Assembly (NCBI GenBank): GCA_964452575.1
Contig: CAYVMN010000252.1
Coordinates: 1 to 5,418 of the forward strand
DNA: 5,418 nt
Direction: 5' to 3'
From: CAYVMN01 sp964452575
GTDB lineage: Bacteria > Desulfobacterota > DSM-4660 > Desulfatiglandales > Desulfatiglandaceae
Shown here piece by piece: positions 5,412 to 5,418 of the stretch. Position 1 is the stretch's first letter. Each line of letters opens with the position of its first letter. The position numbers and the translations under genes are program-made. The notes below the pieces were generated by a model. That model saw nothing but the letters and a program-made list of their open reading frames with translations. It was not told the origin of the DNA and did no database searches.

Positions 5412-5418
5412 TCTAAAT

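Noticed and set aside
1..5418. CRISPR array, tRNA or rRNA genes
   Set aside because: No regularly spaced identical repeats with unique spacers and no tRNA- or rRNA-like sequence were seen on either strand.

Overview
This window carries six protein-coding genes that I support, plus one tentative leader ORF. They form two plus-strand blocks facing one minus-strand block. Overall composition is moderate: the transporter and minus-strand genes are GC-richer, and the first ~260 bases and the DUF pair are visibly AT-richer. Clear Shine-Dalgarno sites, a type I signal peptide and an inner-membrane ABC exporter indicate a bacterium. The gene styles and IS-like edge sequences would suit a Gram-negative anaerobe such as a Desulfobacterota member, but taxonomy is inference and nothing here is diagnostic.

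Left part (1-797): about 260 bases without a convincing gene. At the very edge is a 24-base-period 'TGTCC' repeat that may be the end of a mobile element. Then comes a tight two-gene cassette of small proteins, DUF4160 followed by DUF2442, eight bases apart. This pair is commonly found together and has a toxin-antitoxin-like layout of unproven function.

Centre (898-2718): a complete 606-residue ABC half-transporter of the exporter type, with one membrane domain fused to one ATPase domain and all catalytic motifs intact. Its stop codon directly abuts the stop of the opposing gene, so the two converge with no intergenic base.

Right part (2719-5301, minus strand): a likely three-gene operon read right to left. 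First is a 480-residue exported protein with a PHP (CehA/McbA-like) fold, a two-helix membrane hairpin inserted in the domain, and several normal metal ligands missing. Second is a 111-residue single-pass membrane protein with three copies of an 11-residue 'K-x-x-IKEGLEY' repeat. Third is a PIG-L/LmbE-family zinc deacetylase. A plausible extended -10 promoter, tandem 24-base repeats and a 24-codon leader ORF that overlaps the first gene by ATGA lie upstream.

How the parts may work together is inference. A PIG-L deacetylase acts on N-acetyl-sugar conjugates, and the PHP-like protein is placed to work or sense outside the membrane. The minus-strand operon could therefore belong to envelope glycoconjugate or small-molecule metabolism, with the convergent exporter as a possible but unproven partner. 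The most novel part is the membrane-split, ligand-poor PHP protein next to the repeat-bearing membrane protein.
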